Source of the DNA: an uncultured Clostridia bacterium
Lineage (GTDB): Bacteria; Bacillota; Clostridia; Christensenellales; Borkfalkiaceae
DNA: 37,534 nt
Assembly (NCBI GenBank): GCA_947627015.1
Contig: CANQUL010000007.1
Location: 1 to 37,534, forward strand
Reading direction: 5' to 3'
The stretch's first letter is position 1. Every line of letters begins with the position of its first letter. Below are positions 14,739 to 21,589 of the stretch, piece after piece. Under the pieces are notes generated by a model. The model saw nothing but the letters and a program-made list of their open reading frames with translations. It searched no databases and had not been told where the DNA came from. The translations under genes and the position numbers were made by a program.

Positions 14739-15404
14739 TCACGTCTCGAATTTATACCCGAGTCCGCGGAGCGTTACGATAAATTTCCGGTATTCCTTCA
14801 GATTGCCGCGGAGCATTTTGACATGTGTATCGACCGTGCGGTCGTCGCCGTAGAAGTCATACCCCCACACCTTGCTCAAAAGGCGCTCGCGGGTCAGCGC
14901 CACGCCCTCGTTCTGGACAAAGTAAAAGAGCAGCTCATACTCCTTGGGCGTGAGCTCGATCTTTTCGCCGTCCACATAGACGTTACGGCCCGTGACATCG
15001 ATCTTAAGCCCCTCGAACTCATAGATCTCGCCGGAGGACATCTTGGCCTTGCTGCGGCGGATGACGGCATGGATGCGCGCCATGACTTCCTTGGGGGAGA
15101 ACGGTTTGGTGACGTAATCATCTGAGCCGATTTCGAAGCCGAAGAGTTTGTCGTATTCCTCGGCGCGGGCCGAGAGCATGATGACGGGCGTCTCCGAGAA
15201 CTTTCGGATCTCCTTGACGGCCGAAAATCCGTCGAGCTTGGGCATCATGATGTCCATGAGAATGGCGTCGTACGTCGTCTCGCGGCACATGCGCACCGCT
15301 TCCATTCCGTCGCATGCCTCGTCGGCCTCTCCCCCTTCGAATTCCACATACTCGCGCAGAACCGTACGGATCATCTCTTCGTCATCTACGATCAGGATCT
15401 TCAT
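14739..15404 (-). CDS. OmpR/PhoB-family response regulator
   Basis: A 221-aa two-domain transcription factor. The receiver domain has the acidic pair D7-D8, phospho-acceptor D51 in ILMDIMMPKLDG, the T/S of PVIMLSAR and K of TKPFSPKE. The C-terminal winged helix reads ELTPKEYELLFYFVQNEG... RERLLSKVWGYDFYGDDRTVDTHVKMLRGNL. ATG 15404 has AAAAAAGGAGTAACGC. It is first in the operon with its kinase and the exported protein. Its own leader carries a pair of 11-bp-spaced TTCAC repeats (15461-15476), the spacing used by this family, suggesting autoregulation. Confidence 0.95.
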   Translation of the reverse strand: MKILIVDDEEMIRTVLREYVEFEGGEADEACDGMEAVRMCRETTYDAILMDIMMPKLDGFSAVKEIRKFSETPVIMLSARAEEYDKLFGFEIGSDDYVTKPFSPKEVMARIHAVIRRSKAKMSSGEIYEFEGLKIDVTGRNVYVDGEKIELTPKEYELLFYFVQNEGVALTRERLLSKVWGYDFYGDDRTVDTHVKMLRGNLKEYRKFIVTLRGLGYKFET

Positions 15405-15460
15405 GCGTTACTCCTTTTTTACAGTATATTCCTTTCACATTATCTCTCTTTTACGGGCAT

Positions 15461-15476
15461 GTGAAAACTCCGTGAA
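15461..15476 (-). promoter_or_regulatory. Direct repeats in the leader of the response regulator gene
   Basis: TTCAC is repeated with an 11-bp period (GTGAA at 15461-15465 and 15472-15476 on the plus strand), with an inverted copy near 15434-15439. An 11-bp period is typical for binding of OmpR-family dimers. It lies downstream of the -10, so it would act as a roadblock or for the divergent promoter. Confidence 0.4.
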
Positions 15477-15491
15477 ATCACCGACGCGACC

Positions 15492-15520
15492 ATTATACCA
15501 TATTTCGGGAAATTAAGCAA
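15492..15520 (-). promoter_or_regulatory. Promoter of the two-component operon
   Basis: TTGCTT (15515-15520), 17-bp spacer ending TATGG (extended -10), TATAAT (15492-15497), minus strand. Confidence 0.7.
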
Positions 15521-15565
15521 GAAAAAATTTTCCGAACAAAAGTTCTTGAAATAAAAAACAAACGT

Positions 15566-15595
15566 TTGACTTTCTCCAATGCGGCATGGTATAAT
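15566..15595 (+). promoter_or_regulatory. Promoter of the radical-SAM repair pair
   Basis: TTGACT (15566-15571), 18-bp spacer with extended -10 TGG, TATAAT (15590-15595). Confidence 0.75.
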
Positions 15596-15622
15596 AGAGA
15601 GGAAAAAATCGGGAGGCGCGCT

Positions 15623-16870
15623 ATGATTTCCGAAGAACGGCTGCACATTCTGACAGAGAGCGCAAAATTCGACGTTTCCTGTTCGTCCTCGGGCAGCAAG
15701 CGGAAGAACGAGGGCGGCATGGGAAACGGATATGCATCGGGATGCTGCCATTCGTTTACGCCCGACGGCAGATGTATCTCCCTGCTCAAGATCCTCCTCT
15801 CCAACGACTGCATCTATCGGTGCAAGTACTGCATGAACCGTGCCGACTCGGACATTCCGCGCGCCACCGCCACGCCGGACGAGATCTGCGAGCTCGTATG
15901 CAATTTCTACAAGCGCAACTATATCGAAGGGCTGTTTCTGTCCTCCGCCGTCTTTTGCTCGCCCGATCATACCATGGAACAGCTGTTTCTGACGGTCAAG
16001 AAGCTTCGGGAGGAGTACAACTTCCACGGCTATATCCATGTGAAGGGCATTCCGCATGCGGACGAACGGCTGGTGCGGGAGACCGCGCTGTACGCCGACC
16101 GCATGAGCTACAATATCGAGCTCCCCTCCGAGCAGAGCCTGAAACTGCTCGCCCCCCAAAAGAGCCGCGAGAGCCTGCTTCCCCCGATGCTGCATCTGCA
16201 GCGCGACCGGGAGATCTTTCGGGCGGAGAAACGGAAGGGACACTTTTTGCCTGCGGGACAGACGACCCAGATGATCGTCGGCGCAAGTCCCGAATCCGAC
16301 GGCACGATCGTCCGTCTTTCGCAGAGCCTCTACCGGAATGTCGGCCTCAAACGCGTCTATTATTCCTCCTATGTGCCCGTCGTGCACGATTCCCTGCTGC
16401 CGGAAAATCCCGCGGGCGAACGCAGGGAGCATCGGCTGTATCAAGCCGATTGGCTGCTCCGCTTTTACGGATTCGAGGCGGAAGAGCTCGTCCCCGAGGG
16501 CGGAAACCTCTCCGCAGAGCTCGATCCCAAGTGCGATTGGGCACTCCGGAACATGCACCTCTTCCCCGTCGAAGTCAACAGCGCACCGCTCGAAACACTG
16601 CTCCGCGTCCCCGGGATCGGTGCACGAAGCGCCTACAAGATCACCGAGGCCCGCCGCTATACCAATCTGACCTTTGAATCGCTCAAAAAGATGCGCGTCG
16701 TCTTAAAGCGCGCACGGCACTTTATCACCGCCGGGGGGAAGTTCTACGGGACGGACAGCCCGGCCGCCGTCAGGGAACTGCTCATCGCGGGAGAACCTCG
16801 CGATGCGGTCCAGCTCAGCATGTTTTCGGACATCGAAACCGCGCATTCCGCGCTTACGGGGGAACTGTGA
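15623..16870 (+). CDS. Putative DNA modification/repair radical SAM protein (TIGR03916-like)
   Basis: A 415-aa radical S-adenosylmethionine enzyme. The cluster-binding motif is CIYRCKYC (CX3CX2C), within SNDCIYRCKYCMNR, after the family-specific start LHILTESAKFDVSCSSSG. A radical-SAM barrel follows (FLSSAVF, YIHVKGIPHA, SYNIELPSE). The C-terminus contains a helix-hairpin-helix DNA-binding motif (LLRVPGIGARSAYKITEARRY). The family is linked genomically with uracil-DNA-glycosylase-like proteins; the reaction is not established. ATG 15623 follows GGGAGGCGCGCT. Its stop overlaps the start of the TIGR03915 gene (GTGA), so the two are coupled. Confidence 0.92.
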   Translation: MISEERLHILTESAKFDVSCSSSGSKRKNEGGMGNGYASGCCHSFTPDGRCISLLKILLSNDCIYRCKYCMNRADSDIPRATATPDEICELVCNFYKRNYIEGLFLSSAVFCSPDHTMEQLFLTVKKLREEYNFHGYIHVKGIPHADERLVRETALYADRMSYNIELPSEQSLKLLAPQKSRESLLPPMLHLQRDREIFRAEKRKGHFLPAGQTTQMIVGASPESDGTIVRLSQSLYRNVGLKRVYYSSYVPVVHDSLLPENPAGERREHRLYQADWLLRFYGFEAEELVPEGGNLSAELDPKCDWALRNMHLFPVEVNSAPLETLLRVPGIGARSAYKITEARRYTNLTFESLKKMRVVLKRARHFITAGGKFYGTDSPAAVRELLIAGEPRDAVQLSMFSDIETAHSALTGEL

Positions 16871-17592
16871 TCTACTTTTACGACGGCTCACGGGACGCCT
16901 TTCTGACCGCGTTTTTACTTGCATATCACGACGAGGACGCCGTCCTCACCTCGGGCGGGAAACAGCTTGCGCTCGGGCAGGGATCGGTGTTCGTAAAGGC
17001 CGACCCCGCACGCGCCCAAAAGGCGGAAAAACGGCTCGCCGAATTTGACAGGCAATGCTTGGATGAAATTTCAACAATATTGAGAAGCGGAGACCTCGAT
17101 CGCGACATGGTGGCCTTCCGTTATGTCATGCTTATCTCAAAATTGCAAAAACCCATCCGTTCGATGCTGTCCGAAGACGCCGTGATCGCGGCAACGGAAT
17201 GTATCCGCCGCGTCGGATTCGAGGTGCACCGATTCCACGGATTTGTGCGGTTTATGGAGACCCCGTGCGGCGCGCTCTATGCCCCCATTTCGCCCGACAA
17301 CGACATCGCGGACCTGCTCGTCCCCCACTTCCGTGCACGGCTCCCCGAGTACCCATTTGTCATCCATGATGTAAAACGAAAAAAGGCCGCTGTCTATGAC
17401 GGGAGCCACGTCTTTACGGCTCCCCTCGACCGGGCCGAAGTCGTGCTCTCCGCCGACGAGCAGGCATGGAAGCGGCTGTGGAAGGACTACTATGAGAGCG
17501 TAAATATCCCCTCGCGCGAACGCCTGCACCAGATGCGCGGATATATGCCCGTGCGGTATTGGAGATTTATGCCGGAGAAGCACAGCCTGTAA
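16867..17592 (+). CDS. TIGR03915 family putative DNA repair protein (DUF4130)
   Basis: A 241-aa partner of the radical-SAM protein. The start MIYFYDGSRDAFLTAFLLAYHD and the central HRFHGFVRFMETPCGALYAPISPDNDIADLL, followed by HDVKRKKAAVYDG, are typical of the family, which resembles a part of uracil-DNA-glycosylase fusion proteins. GTG 16867 overlaps the stop of the upstream gene. Together they form a two-gene unit with one promoter; the glycosylase domain itself is not in the window. Direct biochemical function is unknown, but repair or removal of damaged bases is inferred from the association. Confidence 0.9.
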   Translation: MIYFYDGSRDAFLTAFLLAYHDEDAVLTSGGKQLALGQGSVFVKADPARAQKAEKRLAEFDRQCLDEISTILRSGDLDRDMVAFRYVMLISKLQKPIRSMLSEDAVIAATECIRRVGFEVHRFHGFVRFMETPCGALYAPISPDNDIADLLVPHFRARLPEYPFVIHDVKRKKAAVYDGSHVFTAPLDRAEVVLSADEQAWKRLWKDYYESVNIPSRERLHQMRGYMPVRYWRFMPEKHSL

Positions 17593-17599
17593 AGGAAAA

Positions 17600-17619
17600 C
17601 GGCCGTCCGAGGACGGCCG
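17600..17619 (-). terminator. Terminator downstream of tRNA-Leu
   Basis: CGGCCGTCC and GGACGGCCG form a palindromic stem. On the minus strand GTTTTCC follows, which fits the end of the tRNA transcript; on the plus strand the tail has no T-run, so it is a poor terminator for the repair pair. Confidence 0.6.
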
Positions 17620-17645
17620 AATCCGAAGAACGAACTCCTATGGCG

Positions 17646-17728
17646 TGGTGCCGCTGACAGGGATCGAACCTGCACGGTCGCCCATTGGATCCTAAATCCA
17701 ACGTGTCTGCCAATTTCACCACAGCGGC
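17646..17728 (-). tRNA. tRNA-Leu (anticodon UAG)
   Basis: Minus strand, 83 nt including encoded CCA. The acceptor stem GCCGCTG (17722-17728) pairs with CAGCGGC (17650-17656), discriminator A. The anticodon arm is TTGGA-TTTAGGA-TCCAA with anticodon TAG, U33 present; the D-arm contains TGGTGAAATTGGCAGACA and the T-arm GCAGG-TTCGATC-CCTGT. A variable arm is present, as required for a class II tRNA-Leu. It starts 14 nt after the stop of the asparagine-synthetase-like gene and no promoter fits between, so it may be cut from that transcript. Confidence 0.95.
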
Positions 17729-17742
17729 ATCAAGCGCGGGTT

Positions 17743-18780
17743 TTACTCATACAGATTGAGGAATTGTTCAAGGCAATAGAGCTGCCATTTCTGATTCCCC
17801 GTAAAGTTTTCCATGGAAAGGTTTTCTTTGAACTCCTTCCGCACGGGCCCATTCCAATCCGCAAAATACGCGTCTACGGGGCGCGGCATGGGAACTTTAT
17901 CCGGGGCTTTCCTTCCGTAACGGAGCTCAAACAGACGGCGCACCAAGTACTTGGAATCCCCGTTTCTCACGCGTGCAAGATCCAAGGGATCCGCCATGAC
18001 GAGACGGGCATAGGGATCGCCGTACGGAAGTCCTACACACCCGAACGCGTTATAGTAAGAACTCGAGCTCTCAATGGAAAACACATCGTCCATGAAGCGG
18101 AGATAGTCAATGCCGTTGTTCTCTTTGCGGTATCTTTCGAACAGGTAATTGACGTTTACCGGTTCTTTGAGCACGGCAAACGGGTCGGTGAAGGTGTACC
18201 GCTTCACAAATTCGTCGTATGTCCACTCCTTTCCGAGAAGAAGATCCATTCCGCCGAAAATCAAATCGGCGCTCTCCCCCACGAGCATCTTCGTAATGCC
18301 CAACTGCTTTGCCTCCAATGCCGCTTTGTAAATCTGCGGTTCGATGGAATGGACGGGCGCGCCCTTTGCTTTCATGAGGGTGGGAAGATATTTTTCGACG
18401 ACGCTCCAATCGATATCGACGTAGTGTAATTGCAAATGATTGTACTCGGCATACGATTCCGCACGGCGGAGCTCTTCTTTCTGAAATTCTCCCCCGAGGA
18501 AACGGAAGGTAAACGCGTCGCTGCCCGCGGGAAGATACGAGGCAACGATCGCCGAATCCATTCCGCCGCTCAACATAACGCCGAGCTTTTGCCCTTTCTC
18601 GGCGTCGAAAAAGGCCTGCATTTCCCGGTCAATATCCTCGGCGGTCTTGACGGGACGTTTTTCTTCCGGCGAAATCGGCTGGATATTGCAATGCCGCAAT
18701 CCTTCGTAGAAATTCTTTTCCGGATCTTCGATGTATCGGAACGCCAGATAGCTGCTCATGCAAAAATTCTTATCGACCAT
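17743..18780 (-). CDS. Asparagine-synthetase-like protein lacking the glutaminase domain
   Basis: A 345-aa PP-loop ATP pyrophosphatase of the asparagine synthetase fold. The ATP motif is LGVMLSGGMDSAIVASYLP (SGGMDS 71-76), and the GESADLIFGGMD block is also conserved. The first 45 residues (SSYLAFRYIEDPEKNFYEGLRHCN) look like the linker between the glutaminase and synthetase domains of full AsnB, so the N-terminal glutaminase (with its catalytic Cys) appears lost; an ammonia source or partner subunit would be needed. Probably amidates a carboxyl group, possibly on a glycan. ATG 18780 has AAAAGGAGAATAACCC and lies 3 nt after the cytidylyltransferase stop. Confidence 0.85.
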   Translation of the reverse strand: MVDKNFCMSSYLAFRYIEDPEKNFYEGLRHCNIQPISPEEKRPVKTAEDIDREMQAFFDAEKGQKLGVMLSGGMDSAIVASYLPAGSDAFTFRFLGGEFQKEELRRAESYAEYNHLQLHYVDIDWSVVEKYLPTLMKAKGAPVHSIEPQIYKAALEAKQLGITKMLVGESADLIFGGMDLLLGKEWTYDEFVKRYTFTDPFAVLKEPVNVNYLFERYRKENNGIDYLRFMDDVFSIESSSSYYNAFGCVGLPYGDPYARLVMADPLDLARVRNGDSKYLVRRLFELRYGRKAPDKVPMPRPVDAYFADWNGPVRKEFKENLSMENFTGNQKWQLYCLEQFLNLYE

Positions 18781-18783
18781 GGG

Positions 18784-19221
18784 TTATTCTCCTTTTTGCT
18801 GATTTCTTGCGAGTCCCAATGTCTCCGTAATGATCGTGGAAGAGACGCCCTTTGTATAAGGGAAATACATGATTCGGATGCCCGCCGCGGCGAACTCCTT
18901 TTCGTACTGCTCCCACTTTTCCGTGCCGTACCAATCGTCGCCGACGAATAAAATCTTCGCTCCGAGCTTTTTGCACATCGTGAGTTTATCCATGTCCGAC
19001 TGCGGGACGGCGGCGTCGACATATTTGATACTGCGCACGATCTCGATCCTGTCCTCGAATGGAATGATCGCGCGCTTGCCCTTGTACAGAACAAGATCGT
19101 CCGTCGTCACACCGACGATCAGTTTGTCGCATAATCCCTTTGCGTTTTTCAAGAGATTCAGGTGTCCGATATGAAAAAGATCATAGACGCCTGCGGTATA
19201 TCCAATCAACTCTTCTTTCAT
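18784..19221 (-). CDS. TagD-like cytidylyltransferase
   Basis: A 145-aa nucleotidyltransferase of the glycerol-3-phosphate cytidylyltransferase fold. It has GYTAGVYDLFHIGHLNLL, with the HxGH phosphate-binding motif, then KLIVGVTTDDL, RIEIVRSIKYVD and, near the end, the ISTTxI-like VSSTIITETL. It would activate a phosphorylated alcohol (glycerol 3-phosphate, phosphocholine or similar) with CTP for transfer to a surface polymer; the substrate is inferred only. ATG 19221 has GGAGGGACAAAG; an earlier in-frame ATG eight codons up lacks one. It lies between licD and the asparagine-synthetase-like gene in the trio. Confidence 0.85.
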   Translation of the reverse strand: MKEELIGYTAGVYDLFHIGHLNLLKNAKGLCDKLIVGVTTDDLVLYKGKRAIIPFEDRIEIVRSIKYVDAAVPQSDMDKLTMCKKLGAKILFVGDDWYGTEKWEQYEKEFAAAGIRIMYFPYTKGVSSTIITETLGLARNQQKGE

Positions 19222-19251
19222 CTTTGTCCCTCCGTTTTGTATCACGGATTC

Positions 19252-20076
19252 TCAATCGTTCCGATTTTCGTTGCGATAAGCCTTCACATGGTGCGTTGCA
19301 CGCTTGTTTAAGGGCGGCAATGTCATATAATCGCCGTAAGCATTCGACAGGTATTTGTCATAGGCGGCAAAGGCAAAAAATTTGTGGCCTTCGAATTCCA
19401 ATTCGATAAGATCGTCATAATACGCCCGCGGCGTATCGACGATAGTCTGTCCCCATGCCCTGCAATCGCACATCGTGCATTCCTCAAACGGATATTTGAG
19501 GAGCAAACGGTTCAACTTCTCTATGGCGCGGTGCCGTCCGTAGGCGATCCAGATGAGATACCACCAGAACATGAACGGGCGAAGCACATACGCCCACCAC
19601 TTGTCGGTAAAGACATACCACAGATTCATGACGATGACAAACCCGCAGAACAGCTCTTTGTGAAAGAGTTTTTTCCGGTCCTTGGGAGAGACGTCGGGAA
19701 CGCCGTCGGCGGGAAAAATGTCAAGAAAGAGATTTTTGACTTCGATGTGCGAACTGCTCTTTATGGTATAGCGGTCGTCCATGAGCTTCATAAAGGGATA
19801 GACGGCCTCTTTGCCGCGGTCGTCGGAGACCCAATAATGCGGACGGAGCCCGAGCTCCCCCGACTTCATGAGCGCATAAAATTTTTCGTAATCGGGGCGC
19901 GGCATGATCACGTCCGCATCGTCGTCCCACGGAATAAATCCCTTGTGACGGACGGCGCCGAGCATCGTCCCATAGGCAAGCGAATAGCGGAGCCCGTGCT
20001 CGCGGCAGACGCGGTCGAACTCCACGAGGAGATCTTTCAGGACGGTATGGATCTCATCAAGCGTAAGATATGTCAT
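19252..20076 (-). CDS. licD: LicD family phosphotransferase
   Basis: A 274-aa protein of the LicD family, which transfers phosphocholine or other phospho-alcohols from CDP-activated donors to cell-surface glycans. The nucleotidyltransferase motif is complete: YSLAYGTMLGAVRHKGFIPWDDDADV (catalytic Asp cluster), followed by EVKNLFLDIFP. A hydrophobic segment (about 138-172, with LWYVFTDKWWAYVLRPFMFWWYLIWIAYG) suggests membrane contact. I choose ATG 20076 with AAGGTACT upstream; the frame opens 11 codons earlier without a ribosome site. It heads the trio and fits the cytidylyltransferase next to it. GC is lower than in the flanks (45-55% in sampled lines against 60-67%). Confidence 0.88.
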   Translation of the reverse strand: MTYLTLDEIHTVLKDLLVEFDRVCREHGLRYSLAYGTMLGAVRHKGFIPWDDDADVIMPRPDYEKFYALMKSGELGLRPHYWVSDDRGKEAVYPFMKLMDDRYTIKSSSHIEVKNLFLDIFPADGVPDVSPKDRKKLFHKELFCGFVIVMNLWYVFTDKWWAYVLRPFMFWWYLIWIAYGRHRAIEKLNRLLLKYPFEECTMCDCRAWGQTIVDTPRAYYDDLIELEFEGHKFFAFAAYDKYLSNAYGDYMTLPPLNKRATHHVKAYRNENRND

Positions 20077-20107
20077 ACATAGTACCTTGCAAACGGACTG
20101 AAAACGC

Positions 20108-20134
20108 AAATCGGCGCGCGTTCGGCGCCGATTT
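20108..20134. terminator. Terminator-like hairpin downstream of ftsZ
   Basis: AAATCGGCGC (20108-20117), 7-nt loop, GCGCCGATTT (20125-20134), a perfect 10-bp stem. On the minus strand the tail is GCGTTTTC, so termination of ftsZ may be partial and the licD trio could be expressed by read-through; no strong promoter was found for licD. Confidence 0.65.
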
Positions 20135-20147
20135 TTCTGTCTTTGGG

Positions 20148-21587
20148 TTATTTCTTCTTTCCGAGGAGCTTGCGCACAAAGGGCGGGAGATGGCCGTCGT
20201 CCTCGATCTCGGGAGCGGGGTCATACTCGGGTTCCTGTGCGGGCTGGACCTCTCGAGGGGCGTATCCGCGCGGATCGTAGGAACTGTCGGGATACTGCTC
20301 GGGACGGGGACGATAGGGATTGGGCTGGCCGTACGGCTGCTGTTCGGCGTAGCGGGGCTGCTCCGCGGGGCGCGGCTGTTCGGCATAATAGCCCTGCGCC
20401 TTGGGATAATCCTGCGGACGGCCGTATTCGGGCTGTTCGTATTTGGGCTGTTCGGGCTGGGCATTGCCATAGAGGAAGCTCTGCGCGTCCCGCGGGTCGA
20501 TGTGCCGCACGGGGATGGACGTCTGCTGCTTCTTCTCGGCAGGCTCTTCAGCGGGGCGTTCGTCGTTCGAAGGAAAACCCGTCGCGATGACGGTGACCTC
20601 GACCTCGTCCTTGATGTTGGGATCGATGCACGCACCGGGAATGATCATGGCATTGTAATCGACCACGCCGTGGATGAGCCCCATCGCAGTGCCGACTTCG
20701 TCAAGCGTAAGATCGGGACCGCCGACGACGTTGACGATGATCCCCTTTGCGCCCTCGATCGTCGTCTCGAGCAGAGGGCTGTTGACGGCGAGCTTGACGG
20801 CCTCAAGGATGCGGCCTTCGCCCTTTGCCACGCCGACGCCCATATGCGCGAGGCCCTTGTCCTCGAGCACGGTGCGGACATCGGCAAAGTCGCAGTTGAT
20901 GAGACCGGGCGTAATGATGAGGTCCGCGATCCCGCGGATCCCCTGACGGAGAACGTCATCGGCGACCGAGAATGCCTCGTTCATCGTTGCGTTCTTGTCC
21001 ACGACGCCGCGGATCTTTTCGTTGGGAATGATGACGAGGGTGTCGACATACTTGCGGAGATTATCGATGCCTTTGATGGCGTTGTCCATCTTGCGGCGGC
21101 CCTCGAAGGCGAAGGGACGGGTCACGACCGCGACGGTCAGAATGTGCTTGTCCCGTGCGATCTTTGCGATGACGGGTGCGGCGCCCGTTCCCGTTCCGCC
21201 GCCCATGCCGGCCGTGATGAAGAGAAGATCGGTCCCGTCGATCGCCTTGGCGAGGAGGTCCTTGCTCTCTTCGGCGGCCTCGCGGCCCACTTCGGGATCG
21301 GCCCCTGCGCCCAATCCGCGGGTACGCTTGACGCCGATCTGAATCTTGACGGGCGCCTTGCTGCACAAAAGTACCTGCGCGTCGGTATTGACGGCGATGT
21401 ACTCCGCGCTCGTGATGCTCGCCTCGATCATGCGGTTGACGGCGTTATTGCCTGCGCCGCCCACGCCGATGACACGGATCTTGGGGATCCCGTTGGATAC
21501 GATCTCGGCATAGCCTGCCGGTTGCTGCTGTTGGGTTCTTCCGTAGGCGGTCTCTCCGCCGTACAGCGTATCGTCATTGTAACTCAT
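20148..21587 (-). CDS. ftsZ: Cell division GTPase FtsZ
   Basis: Tubulin-like GTPase that forms the Z ring. The 479-aa protein has a ~30-residue N-terminal tail (GRTQQQQPAGY), the nucleotide-binding blocks IRVIGVGGAGNNAV, NTDAQVL, AGMGGGTGTGAAP (GGGTGTG 129-135), the T7 loop region, and the polymerisation core ending near 340. It then has a ~120-residue disordered linker (341-462) very rich in Pro, Gln, Glu and Tyr, and ends in DDGHLPPFVRKLLGKKK, the conserved tail that binds FtsA. ATG 21587 follows CGGAGGTTAAAC, 2 nt after the ftsA stop, and the pair has its own promoter. Confidence 0.97.
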   Translation of the reverse strand: MSYNDDTLYGGETAYGRTQQQQPAGYAEIVSNGIPKIRVIGVGGAGNNAVNRMIEASITSAEYIAVNTDAQVLLCSKAPVKIQIGVKRTRGLGAGADPEVGREAAEESKDLLAKAIDGTDLLFITAGMGGGTGTGAAPVIAKIARDKHILTVAVVTRPFAFEGRRKMDNAIKGIDNLRKYVDTLVIIPNEKIRGVVDKNATMNEAFSVADDVLRQGIRGIADLIITPGLINCDFADVRTVLEDKGLAHMGVGVAKGEGRILEAVKLAVNSPLLETTIEGAKGIIVNVVGGPDLTLDEVGTAMGLIHGVVDYNAMIIPGACIDPNIKDEVEVTVIATGFPSNDERPAEEPAEKKQQTSIPVRHIDPRDAQSFLYGNAQPEQPKYEQPEYGRPQDYPKAQGYYAEQPRPAEQPRYAEQQPYGQPNPYRPRPEQYPDSSYDPRGYAPREVQPAQEPEYDPAPEIEDDGHLPPFVRKLLGKKK

Positions 21588-21589
21588 GT

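Noticed and set aside
17646-17728. Unusual anticodon CTA
   Set aside because: It appears only if the plus strand is read; on the correct strand the loop is TTTAGGA, anticodon TAG (Leu), with U33.
17646-20076. Genomic island with attachment-site repeats at tRNA-Leu
   Set aside because: No copy of the tRNA 3' end was found near 20076-20147, and there is no integrase.
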